Shown here: piece after piece, positions 22,624 through 33,660 of the stretch | Layout: every line of letters starts with the position of its first letter | Numbering within the stretch: position 1 is the first letter of the stretch | NCBI GenBank assembly: GCA_947034885.2 | Contig: OX344752.2 | Span: forward strand, 3,844,001 to 3,908,000 | Length of the DNA: 64,000 nt | Source of the DNA: Thuidium tamariscinum | Taxonomy: Eukaryota; Streptophyta; Bryopsida; Hypnales; Thuidiaceae | Direction: 5' to 3' | Notes under the pieces: generated by a model | Database searches by the model: none | What the model was told of the DNA's origin: nothing | The model's input: the letters and a program-made list of their open reading frames with translations, nothing else | Position numbers and translations under genes: made by a program

Positions 22624-25307
22624 CTAGCGGGCAGTGGAGCTCTCTCCTGCGTGACTGCCACCGCGGACAGACTTCTCCCGCCTAGTCCGCCGTCCTCTCT
22701 CAGTAGCTTTCCGCGCCTTCTCGCGCTCACGGTCCGCCTTTTTTCGATCTGCTTGAACTCGTCGCAGCAGGCGGTCGGCCTCTCTCTTGTCCCACTCTTG
22801 CTCTCGTTCAGCCTTGCGTGCTTGAGTTTGAATTCTGCGTTCTTCTTTCTCCTGAGCAACCGCTTCTTTCCGCTGCGCTTTGGCTGTCATGGCTGCTATG
22901 TACTAGTCCAAGGTCATTAGGATCGATTTGGAGTAGTCAATCAGAGGCTCAGCTGCATTAGAAGTCTTTCGCTGTGTTGATTGAACGTGGGGAAGGGGGA
23001 ATAGAGATCGCCTTGTCTGCACCTGTGACTGCTCTACATCACTGTCTGTGGCTTCACTAGACTCTCCGTCACTGCAGTCTCCTTGCACAAAGTATTGTGG
23101 AGCATCTGCTTTTGCTGAGTTGAAGAGCGCTTGCTCTGTATCTTCTGTGGTCTCTGCCTCGTCCTCAATTTCTTGGACGATTGGTTCTTCAACTACAGCA
23201 GGTTCCATGTAGCACGCACTTGGCTTCATGAATCGATCCATGGCTGATGGGCGAAGTGGCTAGATTCCGGTGCCAGCGAAGCCGCTCTTGATGTTCTTGC
23301 TTGTAAGTGCTCTACTCAAGCCTACAGATACCCACTGAGCTAAAACCTCCTTACTTGCAGCTTTTCCGTTATTCTCATTGGACCATCTGTCTCTACATGC
23401 TCTGAATGTTGTCTTGAAGGGTTTGAAAATACTAACATCTAGTGGTTGCATTCTGTGGTTTGTGTGGCTAGGCAATGTGATGATATCCAGACCATGAAAT
23501 TGAGCCTTGAGGACCACTTTAAGAGTGACATGTGAACCATGTCCATCCAACAGAAGAAGTTGCCTGTTTTCCTGTGATATTCTATACCTATTCTGTAGTT
23601 TCTCTAAGAAAAATGTAAGCCATGCTGAGAATAGGAAAGATGTCATCCAGCCATTGATTTGCATAGCAAAGCAAGAGCCACCTTCACATTGTTCAATGAA
23701 ATTGCGTTGCTTCCGTTTACCTTTGAAAATATAGTAGTTGGGGAGGTAGTGTCCTGCTGCATTGATGCAAGAGAGAACTGTGAGGTGTTCTTTGCTGTTG
23801 GGAATGACTCTATGTACAGATCTGCTACCTTGTTTAGCAAACACTAGGGTTCCACCACCTCCCCTACTTGCTTGCGCGCCTGACTCATCTGCGTTCCAAA
23901 TGTGGGAGGGGCTGTAGTTGTGTTCATTGTATGCAATGCCAACATTCTTGTATAAAAAGGCTACACTTGTTGGATTCAGCCCTCTGGCTCGTCCGTCTTC
24001 TAAACTTTGAGCTGATCGCAGCGTTAGTTCAGGGTGTCTATTGCGGAACCATCTCAGCCGGGAATACCGTCTTTGAATGGAGTCAAGCGGTCTCGTGTCA
24101 TCTCCGCTACTTTTCTTTTCAGCTCGAAAATGCTAATTGGGTGGGCATGCTCCTGCATTTCGATCATCCATGTGACTAGGGCTGTCTCTTCCTCAACTCC
24201 AAGTATCCCTTGTCTGCCTCTCTTCCGTTTCAGTGTCTTGCCGTATATGTAGTCTTGAACTGTTGACGCAGGGATGCCCAGATTTCTTGCAGCGTCGCCA
24301 ACGCTGCAGTCGGCATCGACTGCTGCCATGGCCGCATTCAACTGCTGGTTGGTCCAGTGGCCATACTCTTACAGTCGCCTGGTCGACCTTGAAGATCCTC
24401 CTGCAGGATCTAGCTCGGGGACTCCATCTGCTGGTACATCGGACAGTCCACCGTCGCTCGCTCCGCCTTGCCCTGGGAAATGTGGGTCCGCGCCGTCCTC
24501 ATTCTCTGTGTCACTGTCTCCCGAGGCCAGCGCTTCTGGTCCGACCGGACTCCTGCTCCCCTCTGTCCGCTGACCTTCGACCGGGTCGCCTCTCCCCTCC
24601 GTCCGCTGAGCTCCGACCGGGTCGCACCTCCCCTCTGTCCGTTGAACTCCGATTGGGTCGCGCCTCCCCTCTGTCCGCTGGGCTCCGATTGGGACGCGCC
24701 TCCCCTCTGCCCGCTGAGCTCTGATCGGGTCGCACCTCCCCTCTGTCCGCGGAGGTGCGATCGGGCGGCGTCTCCCTAGCTGTGCCGAAAACGCTCCGAT
24801 CGGGCAGCCAGTCCCCTCTGTCGGTAGTGTTTTCATGGAGCCGATTCTCCCCTGCGCCGCTAGTGGTCCGATCGCCCCGCCTCTCCCTTCTGCCGGCACT
24901 GGTTGGATTAGGCCGCCTCTCTCCTGTGCCGGGAATTGGAAGGCGCTTGCTGGAAGTGGTACTGGGTGGATCGGCAAGTCCCTTCCTCCACTCTGTGATG
25001 CTAGCATGTCGGCACTTGCAACTTGAGCTGCACCTTCGTTCACACCTTGGAGCTGCCATTGCCAAGCAGATGGACGCAATTGCCAATTTGAAAAGGGCTG
25101 TGTGGATCCTCCTGTTGAAGCAAGCCTACTTTGTTGTTCAATTCCCTCCACTCTTTCTGTGTCATGCACTGAGGTCAGGCCTGGAGTCACAGGAGTCCAA
25201 GTTCCAATCCTTACTGTGCTATACGACATCAATTCACCTAGCCATCTCTCAATGCTTCTGTCATTACTGTGACTGACTGATTCTCCTCGACCATAGCCAC
25301 TCGACAT
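22624..25307 (-). pseudogene. pogo/Tigger-like transposase, disrupted
   Basis: One long reading frame on the minus strand can be followed from ATG at 25,307. Order: an N-terminal extension of about 310 residues with eleven 12-residue repeats; a psq/CENP-B-type helix-turn-helix (YGHWTNQQLNAAM..., then SVGDAARNLGIPASTVQDY); a second DNA-binding part ending WFRNRHPELTLR; and a DDE_1-type catalytic core with Asp codons at 23,887-23,889 (WNADESG), 23,545-23,547 (LLLDGHGSH) and 23,437-23,439 (MQPLDVS). The last two Asp are separated by 35 residues, which fits the pogo/Fot group. An acidic tail and a highly charged, probably coiled-coil C-terminus follow. Breaks: TAA at 24,369-24,371, a net one-base deletion at about 24,049-24,058 between GIPG and WFRNRH, TAG at 23,260-23,262, and TAG at 22,903-22,905. 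It is not functional as read, unless introns or recoding are involved. Element ends were not found. Confidence 0.85.
24537..24932 (-). repeat. 36-bp minisatellite coding for 12-residue repeats
   Basis: Eleven consecutive 36-bp units lie in frame inside the pogo-like transposase extension (residues 126-257 from the ATG at 25,307). The right-hand six are well conserved around QRTEGRRDPIGA. The earlier five are diverged but keep the 12-residue period. A second minus-strand frame is also open across the array because the unit length is a multiple of three. Confidence 0.85.
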
Positions 25308-26241
25308 TCTGTAATCACTGTAATTTCTACAATGTATGTTCTAAGACGTCCTTACTGACCCTCAAACAGCACTATCATTGATGGCTTCCAAAGTTGTTCA
25401 ACAAAGCTTCATTACTCACAGATTGTACTTTACCTAAGCAATGGAGAAGTTCATGTTTGTGGAGGCCATTGCGTCCTAATCAGTCCTGCCGCCACTTTGT
25501 GCCCTTAATTATGAACTTACATTCATGTAATCCTGCCGCCACTAAACCCAGTTTAGGCTCCTTAAGTGTCCATGCCACCATGTACTGTATGCTTTAATGT
25601 GCTCAGTAGCTCCTGAGCCACTTCTCAGTGCACTCTAAGTAGCCATATAGCCACGTCACCTATTCAATGAATGCACTTACTACTCTTTACAAAACTGCCT
25701 GTATTCTACCCATTTCTGAAACCATGGGGATGCTGTGCCATTGCAATTGTCACCCATACTCATGCATTTTTTAATTCTGTAGACAATGGGGCTCTGACAA
25801 ATGAACATGAGTACTACAGTAGGCCTTGCCCATGGGGACAGTCATTTTAATGGGTGTTGCTCCCTTTGTCCGTTTATGGACAACGAGACTTTAAGGGTTA
25901 ATATTTAGAGACGTGCTCAAGATGCTCACACTTAGTATTAAGAGTGATATTTGCAATGTAAACCAAGTCTAAGAATACGTCTAAATTTGTTTCTAAGAAC
26001 ATCTTCCGAGACAATCAGGGTCAATTGGCCCCTCGTTGTACCACACCAAGTCATTCACCATTCCAAGGGTGCAAGTAAAAATGAAAGCCCCCTATTTTAC
26101 TGCCCAAGTGATTTACCTCATACACATTTCATAGCTAATTTGGGGCCTCAGATTGCAAATATAAATTCAGAATTTGCAAATTTTATCATGTGTGGGAAAA
26201 AATCAAATTCTAGCGTTTTTTTGAGTGGCCAGGCGAGGGGA
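25308..26241. other. Non-coding stretch between pogo-like gene and Tourist-like element
   Basis: No gene recognised. It may hold the 5' part of the pogo-like element. About 26,022-26,200 is homologous to about 33,583-33,640 plus 33,864-33,950 and represents the site before insertion of MITE 2. Confidence 0.5.
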
Positions 26242-26244
26242 TTA

Positions 26245-26609
26245 GAGCATCACCACTTGTCTGCCAAAATTCGGCTTGCAAAATGCAGGCCTATCCAATT
26301 TGCAAGTTGATCTCAAAGGGGTCGCCCCACCCGTCTGGTTGGTAGGCCTGTTAATAGTCCAAGCACGCACAACGTGGCAATACAAAATGAGGTGAATCGC
26401 TTGGCCGGAGGTTCAGAGAGCTTTTTGCAACTTGTCGTTTCCAGTTTTGCAGGCCAAGGAGCGGATGGCAAAAGGACCCCGATTCGCAGGCCAACGTCGA
26501 CTTGCAAGCCCTCCCTCTTAAGAAGTCATCCGTTTTGGCAGACGGGTGGGGCTGTTTTGGAGGCGCCTCTTAACAAGTCATCCGTTTTCCCAGACGGGTG
26601 CGGATGCTC
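26245..26609 (+). mobile_element. Tourist-like (PIF/Harbinger) MITE, copy 1 (365 bp, TSD TTA)
   Basis: It begins GAGCATCACCACTTGTCTGC and ends cagacgggtgcggatgctc, with TTA on both sides (26,242-26,244 and 26,610-26,612). A TTA duplication and GAGCATC-type ends are typical of Tourist MITEs. A second copy of identical length lies inverted at 34,429-34,793. Confidence 0.82.
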
Positions 26610-27284
26610 TTAGTTCACCCCGGCCTCCTGAACTGTCTCAGAAAATAGCGATGCAGTGCACAATGATGCCGTCTGGACTGTGGCCGGGGTGCTCCCATTC
26701 GGTAACCTCACTTTTCGGAGAATCCGATTGGTAAGCAACGGGATGCACAGAATTACAACTCAGCACCGCCACGGTGACTGATACGCAGTCTTCTTATCCT
26801 CCCGGTCGGATCCGATCACCGCCCAGCCAGCCTGAAAAAAGAATCCAAACAAAATGCTCCCAAATTCAACTCACATCCCCAACTGGGCCTAGTGGCCCAC
26901 TCATGAGATCGAGGCACACGCACCGAAGGCCACGAAAGACTGATGAGCTGTGTTTCCTCGAAAAGTCGCGAAATCCAGTTCAATTGTTTAATCCTGTTCA
27001 ACCCCAAAATCAAATTCTGTGTCGCTGACAATATAGGATCTAATATTCTTTATTCTTGCTCAGCATGGGACTTTTATTATATTATTTAAAAAAATGGGTT
27101 ACCCTTTCCTGGAGCCTCGCCGGCTTTCAAGGCAAGTGCCGAAGTGCCAGTGCGTCACCAGTCTCCCACTCTACAGGAGAACTGGCAGCTGGTTTGCTTG
27201 CCTCTACCGGTATTTAGAACAGCACTTGCTCCGAAAAGTGTAAAAAATTAGAAAAGAGATGCTGGATTTGATGCATGGAGTCGC

Positions 27285-27292
27285 TATATAAG
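27285..27292 (+). promoter_or_regulatory. TATA box of F-box copy 2
   Basis: TATATAAG in the conserved ggagtcgcTATAT block is the best match of the three copies to a plant TATA box. It is 364 bp before the ATG at 27,649. Confidence 0.5.
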
Positions 27293-27519
27293 AAGCACAA
27301 GCGTTCATTTCTGATCCAGCTCTCCTCATCTGTCTCTCGCAGCAGTGTAGTTGGTGGTCGCTACTCATAATTCTGGAGTGAGCTGACAATCTATTTCATG
27401 ATCTTACATTTCACTTCTCAAATATCACAGTCGTTTGAGAATATCGCTTGTAAACCCCCCCCGTGTGTCGATCACTTGAGCTCGAGCTCTGCGTGTGTCG
27501 TGAGCTTTCAAGCTACGCC

Positions 27520-27579
27520 ATGAGTTCTTATTGCCCTGCAGAGCGAGCATTGAGCTGGAACTCTCTCAATACGGAGTAG
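27520..27579 (+). CDS. upstream ORF (19 codons) in leader of F-box copy 2
   Basis: It would encode MSSYCPAERALSWNSLNTE and differs from copy 1 at one residue (Arg to Ser). It ends 69 nt before the main ATG, the same spacing as in copy 1. Confidence 0.4.
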   Translation: MSSYCPAERALSWNSLNTE

Positions 27580-27648
27580 AAACCCACAATCTGTGTAGAG
27601 TGCTAGGATCCCCACTTTTTGAATCTCGGTACGAATATTGCTTCCTCA

Positions 27649-28830
27649 ATGGCCGACTTCGTAGCTTACAACGAAATGATGAAGCGCTGCCGCGCTTCAA
27701 ACGCAGAAGCGCCGCTACCGCAAGCAACAGGATTCACGCCCTGCCTCCCCGACGAAGTTTTCATCAACTGCCTACTGCGCGTCCCTCTCCAGTGCCACGC
27801 CAGTCTGCACTCCGTCTCCAAAGCCTTGCGCACTCTCGTTCAATCGCCGGAGTATTACGCCCAACGCCAATCTGAAGGCGCAAGCAACTCCTTTGTGTGC
27901 ATGCTGCAAAGAACACCCACCGCAAGTCAAGAAAGCGGTGACGGAGCTGGTGAGCCTGTGTTTGGGATCACGCTCTTGGACGTGGAACACGCGACATGGG
28001 AGCGCTTGCCAGCGATTCCGGGCTTAGCAGGCGGCTTGCCGACATTCTCCAAGCTCATGTGCGTTGGACGTGAGCTGGTAGTGATGGGCGGGTGGTGGCA
28101 GTCCACTTGGGCGCCTTCCGTTTCTGTGTTCATTTACAATTTCGGGACGCAGAAATGGCGACAAGGGAAGGATATGCCGAGCGCGCGCTCGTTCTTCGCG
28201 TGCGGCGTGATCGGGTCGAAGGTCTTTCTCGCGGGCGGACACGACGGCGACAAGAAAGCGCTCAACTCGGTGGAGTCTTACGATGTGGTAACCAACTCGT
28301 GGACGTCGTTGCGTGGCATGAACTTGGAGCGCGACGAGCCGACGGGCGTGATCATCGCCGGGCAGTTTTATGTTGTGAGTGGATACGGGAGCGACGCGCA
28401 AGGGGTGTTCACCACGAGTGCGGAAATCTACGATCCGGAGACGAATTCGTGGCGAGTTTTGGAGAATATGTGGAAGCCAACGGACGGCGGAGACGTGCCT
28501 GCGAATCCGACTTCGTTGGCGGCGCTGAATGGAAGCGTGTACGCCGTTTATGGAAAGGAATTGGTGGTGTACGATTCGGAACGAAACGCTTGGACGTTCG
28601 TGGCGAAGATGCCGGAAGAATGCGAGAAAGGGGAGATGACGTCGACTTGTATTGCGGCAACGGGGAACGAGCTGGTGATCACGGGGCTTGTGAAGAGAAA
28701 CGAAGCGACTTCGTTGCGCACCTTGAAGTTCACCCCGCCTTTGAGGAATGGCAAACCGCGGTGGGAGACTGTTGCTTGTAGCGAGCAGTATTTGAGCCTG
28801 GCGCAGACGTCGTGCGCGTTCGATTTGTAG
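27649..28830 (+). CDS. F-box/kelch-repeat protein (KMD-like), copy 2
   Basis: Intronless, 393 residues from ATG 27,649. Same domain order as copy 1: F-box at about residues 31-72, then four kelch motifs. It lacks four residues in the acidic linker after the F-box (ESGDGAGEP against ESGEEVGDGAGEP in copy 1), an in-frame 12-base loss. Kelch signature residues (GG pairs, YD...NSW) are all present, and changes such as VENMWTP to LENMWKP are mild. The frame is intact, so it is probably functional. The inferred role is an SCF ubiquitin-ligase substrate receptor. The leader differs most from the other copies, so expression may have diverged. Confidence 0.92.
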   Translation: MADFVAYNEMMKRCRASNAEAPLPQATGFTPCLPDEVFINCLLRVPLQCHASLHSVSKALRTLVQSPEYYAQRQSEGASNSFVCMLQRTPTASQESGDGAGEPVFGITLLDVEHATWERLPAIPGLAGGLPTFSKLMCVGRELVVMGGWWQSTWAPSVSVFIYNFGTQKWRQGKDMPSARSFFACGVIGSKVFLAGGHDGDKKALNSVESYDVVTNSWTSLRGMNLERDEPTGVIIAGQFYVVSGYGSDAQGVFTTSAEIYDPETNSWRVLENMWKPTDGGDVPANPTSLAALNGSVYAVYGKELVVYDSERNAWTFVAKMPEECEKGEMTSTCIAATGNELVITGLVKRNEATSLRTLKFTPPLRNGKPRWETVACSEQYLSLAQTSCAFDL

Positions 28831-29830
28831 CTTTTTCACCGGTTTAGTGTTCATTAGGGACGTGAGAGGATTAGAGTTTGTACAAATTGTGAAGTCGACG
28901 CATCCAAGTGGGAGGCTTTTTGTTGTGCCTATCCTGGTGCTTTCTATCAGGAGCTTCATTGGTACTGGCGTTTGTGCTGCGCCTTGTCTTTTCCAGTGCA
29001 GTACTGGACAAGGTGGTGTTCTTGCACTCCATTTTATCAAAGCGACTGATTTTTTTTCGAATTAAAATTGTAGCGCAATCCCTGAATGTCTGTGTCTTTG
29101 TGTGTGTTTTGAGCTGGATTGCATGGAACTTGTGCGTGTTGGATGGAGGTGGTGGTGTTCAGTTTTGTAAGCGCTGATTCATTTAGTTCGCAATAGGAAC
29201 CCTGTTTACGAGCTTCAGGATCCGGGAGACGCTCCTTGATTCGAGTCGTGGTACTTCGATCAGGACCTCTAAGCGCAACTGCATTTGTGGATATCGCAGT
29301 ACACTGGCAATTGTAGAGCATTGTAATCTATCCTTTTAGCTAGCAACTGACCTTTTTTTCGATTTATAATTGTAGCTTCGTCAGTGAGTGCCCGTCTCTG
29401 GTGTCCACTTTGAGCTGGATTGCAAGGAAATCGTGCGAGTTTGAAGAAGTAATATCAGTTTTGTTTGCTTTGAGTGGAACTCCGTAGTTGATTTCGAAAT
29501 TCGCGGCACTGCAACTCTGTTTTTAGGGCTTCAGAATCCGAGAGAGACCCAATGTTGCCTCTGCTGATGCTTCAATCAGGAGCTTCAATCGCAATTGCGT
29601 TTGTCGATTTTTCAGCGATGCTCTTGCACATGGGTAGCTTTGCAATCAATCCTATAACCATCTAAGCTTCTTTTCGAATTGGAATTGCAGCTCAATTAAT
29701 CCCTGGATGCCTTTTTTCCGGGTTCATTTTTAGCTTGAAAAATTGTGCCATGGAAACTATGCTTGCGCATTGCATCTCTTCTTCATTCAGAGTTTCAGTC
29801 GAATTTTCATGTTTTCTTTGTTGGCAAGTG
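28831..29830 (+). repeat. 3' flank array after F-box copy 2 (three full blocks and part of a fourth)
   Basis: Blocks begin near 28,933, 29,247 and 29,563 (spacing 314 and 316 bp), with a partial fourth block from about 29,770. Similarity to the other arrays stops at about 29,815, marking the end of the duplicated unit. Confidence 0.65.
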
Positions 29831-31532
29831 AATTAGTATTTCAATGCATAAAAAATGTTTCAAATTGTGATGGATGTGTCTACTTCTCTTCCTTCCATGA
29901 AAATTTATTCGAAATCTCTTGATTTTTAATGCAATGGTTTTCTATTGGTTATAAAATAATTAGAAAAAATTGTTTGGAAAATGCTTTGATCCACAAGGAA
30001 GTGGGATCGTGCTCTTATGGGTAGTTCTTCGACTTCCTATTTTATTATGTGATTGGCTCACTAATGATTTTAGTAGCATTCAGATTTGGGGGCATCTATT
30101 AAATAGTTTCAATGGTCTAGGGAGCCAACACTTTGAAAAATTATAGAAATTACATATGACATTAGAATTTTTTTTTGAATATTCATCATTTTCACTCCCT
30201 AATGCTAGGAAAATATTATTTTTAGAAAAAACTACCTCCAACTATACAGAATTCCTTATTTGGACGGTTTTGGGTGTTTCCACTGTAAATTAGGTGGAGA
30301 TTTTCCCACTCAACTCACTTGTAAGGTGGCCTTTAAAAAAATTACCCATTGAAACCACGGATTTATTTTGAGACAAGTGTTGTAACTTTCCAAAATGATT
30401 TAAACACCATGCAATTGGGTGTTTGTATTTTTCTTTTTGCAGTAAAGATCTCCTTTAAGGTAGACCACTCATAACCAATAATTTAACATATTTTAGACAT
30501 GATTTGGTGTAGTGCAAGGGAAAGCAAATATTTCCACAAGTGTAGTGATAGAAATGATGTGGATTGCAAAAACTTTGGTAAATTTATCACATGAATTGAA
30601 ATTGCTATGAATTTTGAAAGGCAAAAGTTGGACTTGACTATGACGAACATCTAAAGTCATCCAATTGTGACCATCCAACAGTTACTTTCCCACTCATTGC
30701 ATCATACTTTCTTGTTCACTTATGTGTCATTAAGTTATTGGTCCAAACCTTGAAAAAGTTCAAAACACGCATCCCAAGGAGAAAATTGAAATCCATTCCA
30801 ACCTTGATTGGAAATATGGTGCCCCATTTATTGGTTATGGGGTGGTGATCGGGAATACGTGGTTCTACCTTATTTGTGTAAAAAAAAAAAAGATTAAAAA
30901 AAAATTCAATGCTAATAACTTTAAGTGGAGGAGCCGTGTCGAAAAGGAACGTGGACTTTTGTCCGATATATGATCCAACCTGCACCGAATCTCACTGTAA
31001 CCCTTTAAAACTAGCAATGGAAAACCTTTGGGACTTGTCTGCCAGGCCACTTGTGGCTGGTTGTATTATTTTTCTCCTGGCAATGAAATTCCGTTTCATT
31101 TGTTTAAAAAAATAAAAATAAAAAAACCCTTTGGGAGACCCAATCAAATTAAGTTGTAACCCTAGCCTTTGACTGGAGTCAATTTAGAGATCCACAAATG
31201 AGTGCCACGTGGACGACCATGCAAATGGTAGAGAACTGAAGGCCCACTTGCGGCTCCAATTTTCCTCCCCAGTCGAGAAGTTGACTCCTCAACATGCATT
31301 GGGTGGGTGGAGGCAAGCTGGAGACAGTTCACCCCCATCGTACGGTGGAAGCACCCAAAACTGTCCAAATAAGGAGTTCAGCATAGTTGGATGCAGCTTT
31401 TCCTGAAAATAATATTTCTCTAGTATTAGCGAGTGAAATTATTATGAATATTCTAAAGGAAAAAAAAAGATTTTTTCAATGTTATGTGTAATTTCTATGA
31501 TTTTTTAAAGTGTTAGCTCCTTAGACCATTAA
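29831..31532. repeat. Dispersed-repeat mosaic, including inverted family R arms
   Basis: About 30,050-30,290 is a family R copy. About 31,330-31,531 is the same sequence inverted. About 30,480-30,860 is the inverse of about 11,060-11,400. A block at 31,040-31,110 ending 'gaaattccgtttcattt' plus a poly-A tract is shared, inverted, with about 37,258-37,360, which could be the 3' end of a SINE or LINE. No gene supported. Confidence 0.5.
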
Positions 31533-32269
31533 CCCCTAAGCGCCGCTGGCGCCAATTTTTGGCGTTCGGCAAGCTTCACAGGGCCCAAAAGGACCTGAAC
31601 AATAGTTTTTTTTCTTCATTTTATTTTAGTGACCTTTCATGTTGAGTTGTGAAGAGTCTCCAATTGAGTTTTTAGTCTAACTAAGGTTTGGTTTTATGTA
31701 GTTGAGAAGTAATTAGAGAAAACGGATGACAAAATTTGCCATTTTAGTGTATTTCGAGAAATTGACATAATCTGAAATTTCTCCTTGAAAATGACATTTT
31801 CTGAGTTAGAGCCCAACTAATAAAATGAAGGTCCTCTCCTCCAGTTTCTACTCCAATTGAAATTTTGTAAAAATTTGTAAAAATGAATATTTTATTGTAG
31901 TTTGCACTTTGGATGTATTTTTAATGTTCATTACTTTCTAATTATAGATGTAAACAGTAAATTATTTTACACCATGATGATTTTCAATGTAATTTTAGCA
32001 CATGTTGAAATTTTCAGATTTTTTGAGGTTATTTTCTATTTGATATGATTTTTTCTTCATTTTTTCTTCATTTTTCCTTCAAAAAATTCCAGTAAATACA
32101 ATTTTCCTCAAAAAAATCTGAAATTTCTGTGAAGTACAGAGGACATGCAATTTCATTTCTGAAAAATAAAAGTAAAAGTTTTCATACGCATCTGATTACA
32201 AAATGGCAACAAACTGAGTGGCAGAGAGTGCAGCCTAAAACCGGTGGTCATAGGCCCAACGTTTCAGCG
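31533..32269. mobile_element. 737-bp insertion at TTAA (piggyBac-like candidate)
   Basis: TTAA occurs on both sides (31,529-31,532 and 32,270-32,273), and the insertion interrupts a family R copy. Removing it with one TTAA restores colinearity with the uninterrupted copy at about 30,100. The ends are CCCCTAAGCGCCGC and ...TTTCAGCG. Terminal inversion is weak (CGCTGAAACG against CCCCTAAGCG). There is no coding capacity. TTAA-only duplication is known for piggyBac and also for Kolobok and Sola3 elements. Confidence 0.6.
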
Positions 32270-32273
32270 TTAA

Positions 32274-33660
32274 AAATTTCATATAGGTACATCCAAATTT
32301 GAACCTTGCTAAAATCAGCAGTGAGTCTATGAGATTTTGGTACGTGTGCTTTGAATGCATCTATAAATGAGAGTCAAGCATTTGGCGAACACATTTAGTG
32401 AAGTCTATGGATGGAATTGGATGAATCTAGGGTCTAAGGCTAGGGACAAGTGCGGTATTGGGTGTTTCTCCCTTATTATTTTACCGTGCTATTGTTAAAA
32501 TCACACATGAAAATTTTGCTCCCCATTAAATTCCAAAGATATACTAGTAAGTAGTAGTTGTTAACCATTAAGAGGATTTATAAATTTTTTGTTCTCCTCT
32601 TTAGTGAATCACCTCAATAAGGTAGAAATATCTATTTTGGACAACTCTCCTTTGATAGTTTCATAGGTTGACCTATTGTAAACAACACTTGGATGCACTA
32701 TTTGTTGAATGGGCTCTAATGAAAAACTTGCCTCTATATTGAATAGAATATTCATTTTTGCATTGTTAGTGATCATTATATTTGCACACACTGAGCTCAA
32801 TTTCACACTAAATCTTCCACATCTAACATGCTAATATGCTTAAGTTATTTGTTATAGGTACTTCTACATTAAATTTTAATTTCCATGGAAGTTAGGCTAT
32901 GAAAAATTTATACCTTGAATGAAGTTGAAGTAGGTCCATTGTATATTATAGAATTTTTATTGTTGTTGGCATTAATAATGTTGTATAGAACTTACAACAT
33001 CTTCATACATCATTCATTCTACATCATGCAGTGCACATTCTACATCATGCAAACAATATTGTCTATAAACTCCATTACCTTTTTTAGGATTTAACTAGTG
33101 TTACAAGTTTCTTTACTCCAAAGTGTTAACAAATATCAAAGGTGGGTTGTAGTGTCCTTTGTATCTTCAAGAAAAATTGTGAAATATGACTCTCATGGAA
33201 AAAACTAAAAATTGATGACTAGACAATATATGGCTATCATAGAATATAAAAATAGAAGACCTATAAGAACTTGAATAGAATTTGAAAGGTTAAAAGAGAT
33301 AAGCTATGAAGTCATATTTGAAATATTGGACATTCAAATTTTGAAAGAACCAAATAACAAAAAGATCTCCCAATGAAATGACAATATACATCAAAGTATC
33401 TTGAGAATGATTTGTTTTTAGTATTCAACAATGTGCTACTAGCTTTGTTACTTCATACAAGCTTCATGACTTTTGTACAAGGTTTTCAATCAATTCATGT
33501 AGAGATTGATGGTAAAGAAATAAAATTTAAAAAAAGAAAACTCATATTTTCTTTTGATCCTACTTGAGTTTGTGGAGGTGAACCAGCCCCTTTGTTCCAC
33601 CACTCCAAGTCATTCTAGGGTGCAAGTAAAAGAAAAAGCCTACTATTTTTGTGCTTCATT
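32274..33660. other. Rest of family R copy and AT-rich non-coding sequence
   Basis: Up to about 32,480 this continues the interrupted family R copy. The remainder shows no gene. Around 33,583-33,660 is homologous to about 26,022-26,110 and 35,170-35,250. Confidence 0.45.

Larger units (their letters stand above)
26725..29830 (+). repeat. F-box duplication unit, copy 2
   Basis: Homologous to units 1 and 3. It shares the far-upstream block 'ttggtaa.caacgggatgcacagaatt' with copy 3. About 255 bp of leader present in copies 1 and 3 is missing or replaced between about 27,360 and 27,480. The 3' array is cut off inside its fourth block near 29,815. Confidence 0.8.

Noticed and set aside
22238..22859. 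GC-rich minus-strand ORFs beyond the pogo-like stop
   Set aside because: They overlap the charged C-terminal frame in other registers and show simple repeats. They are probably the 3' part of the element, not genes.
24369..25276. Two overlapping open frames on minus and plus strands across the GC-rich repeats
   Set aside because: A 36-bp period keeps several frames open. Only the frame that continues into the helix-turn-helix is accepted.
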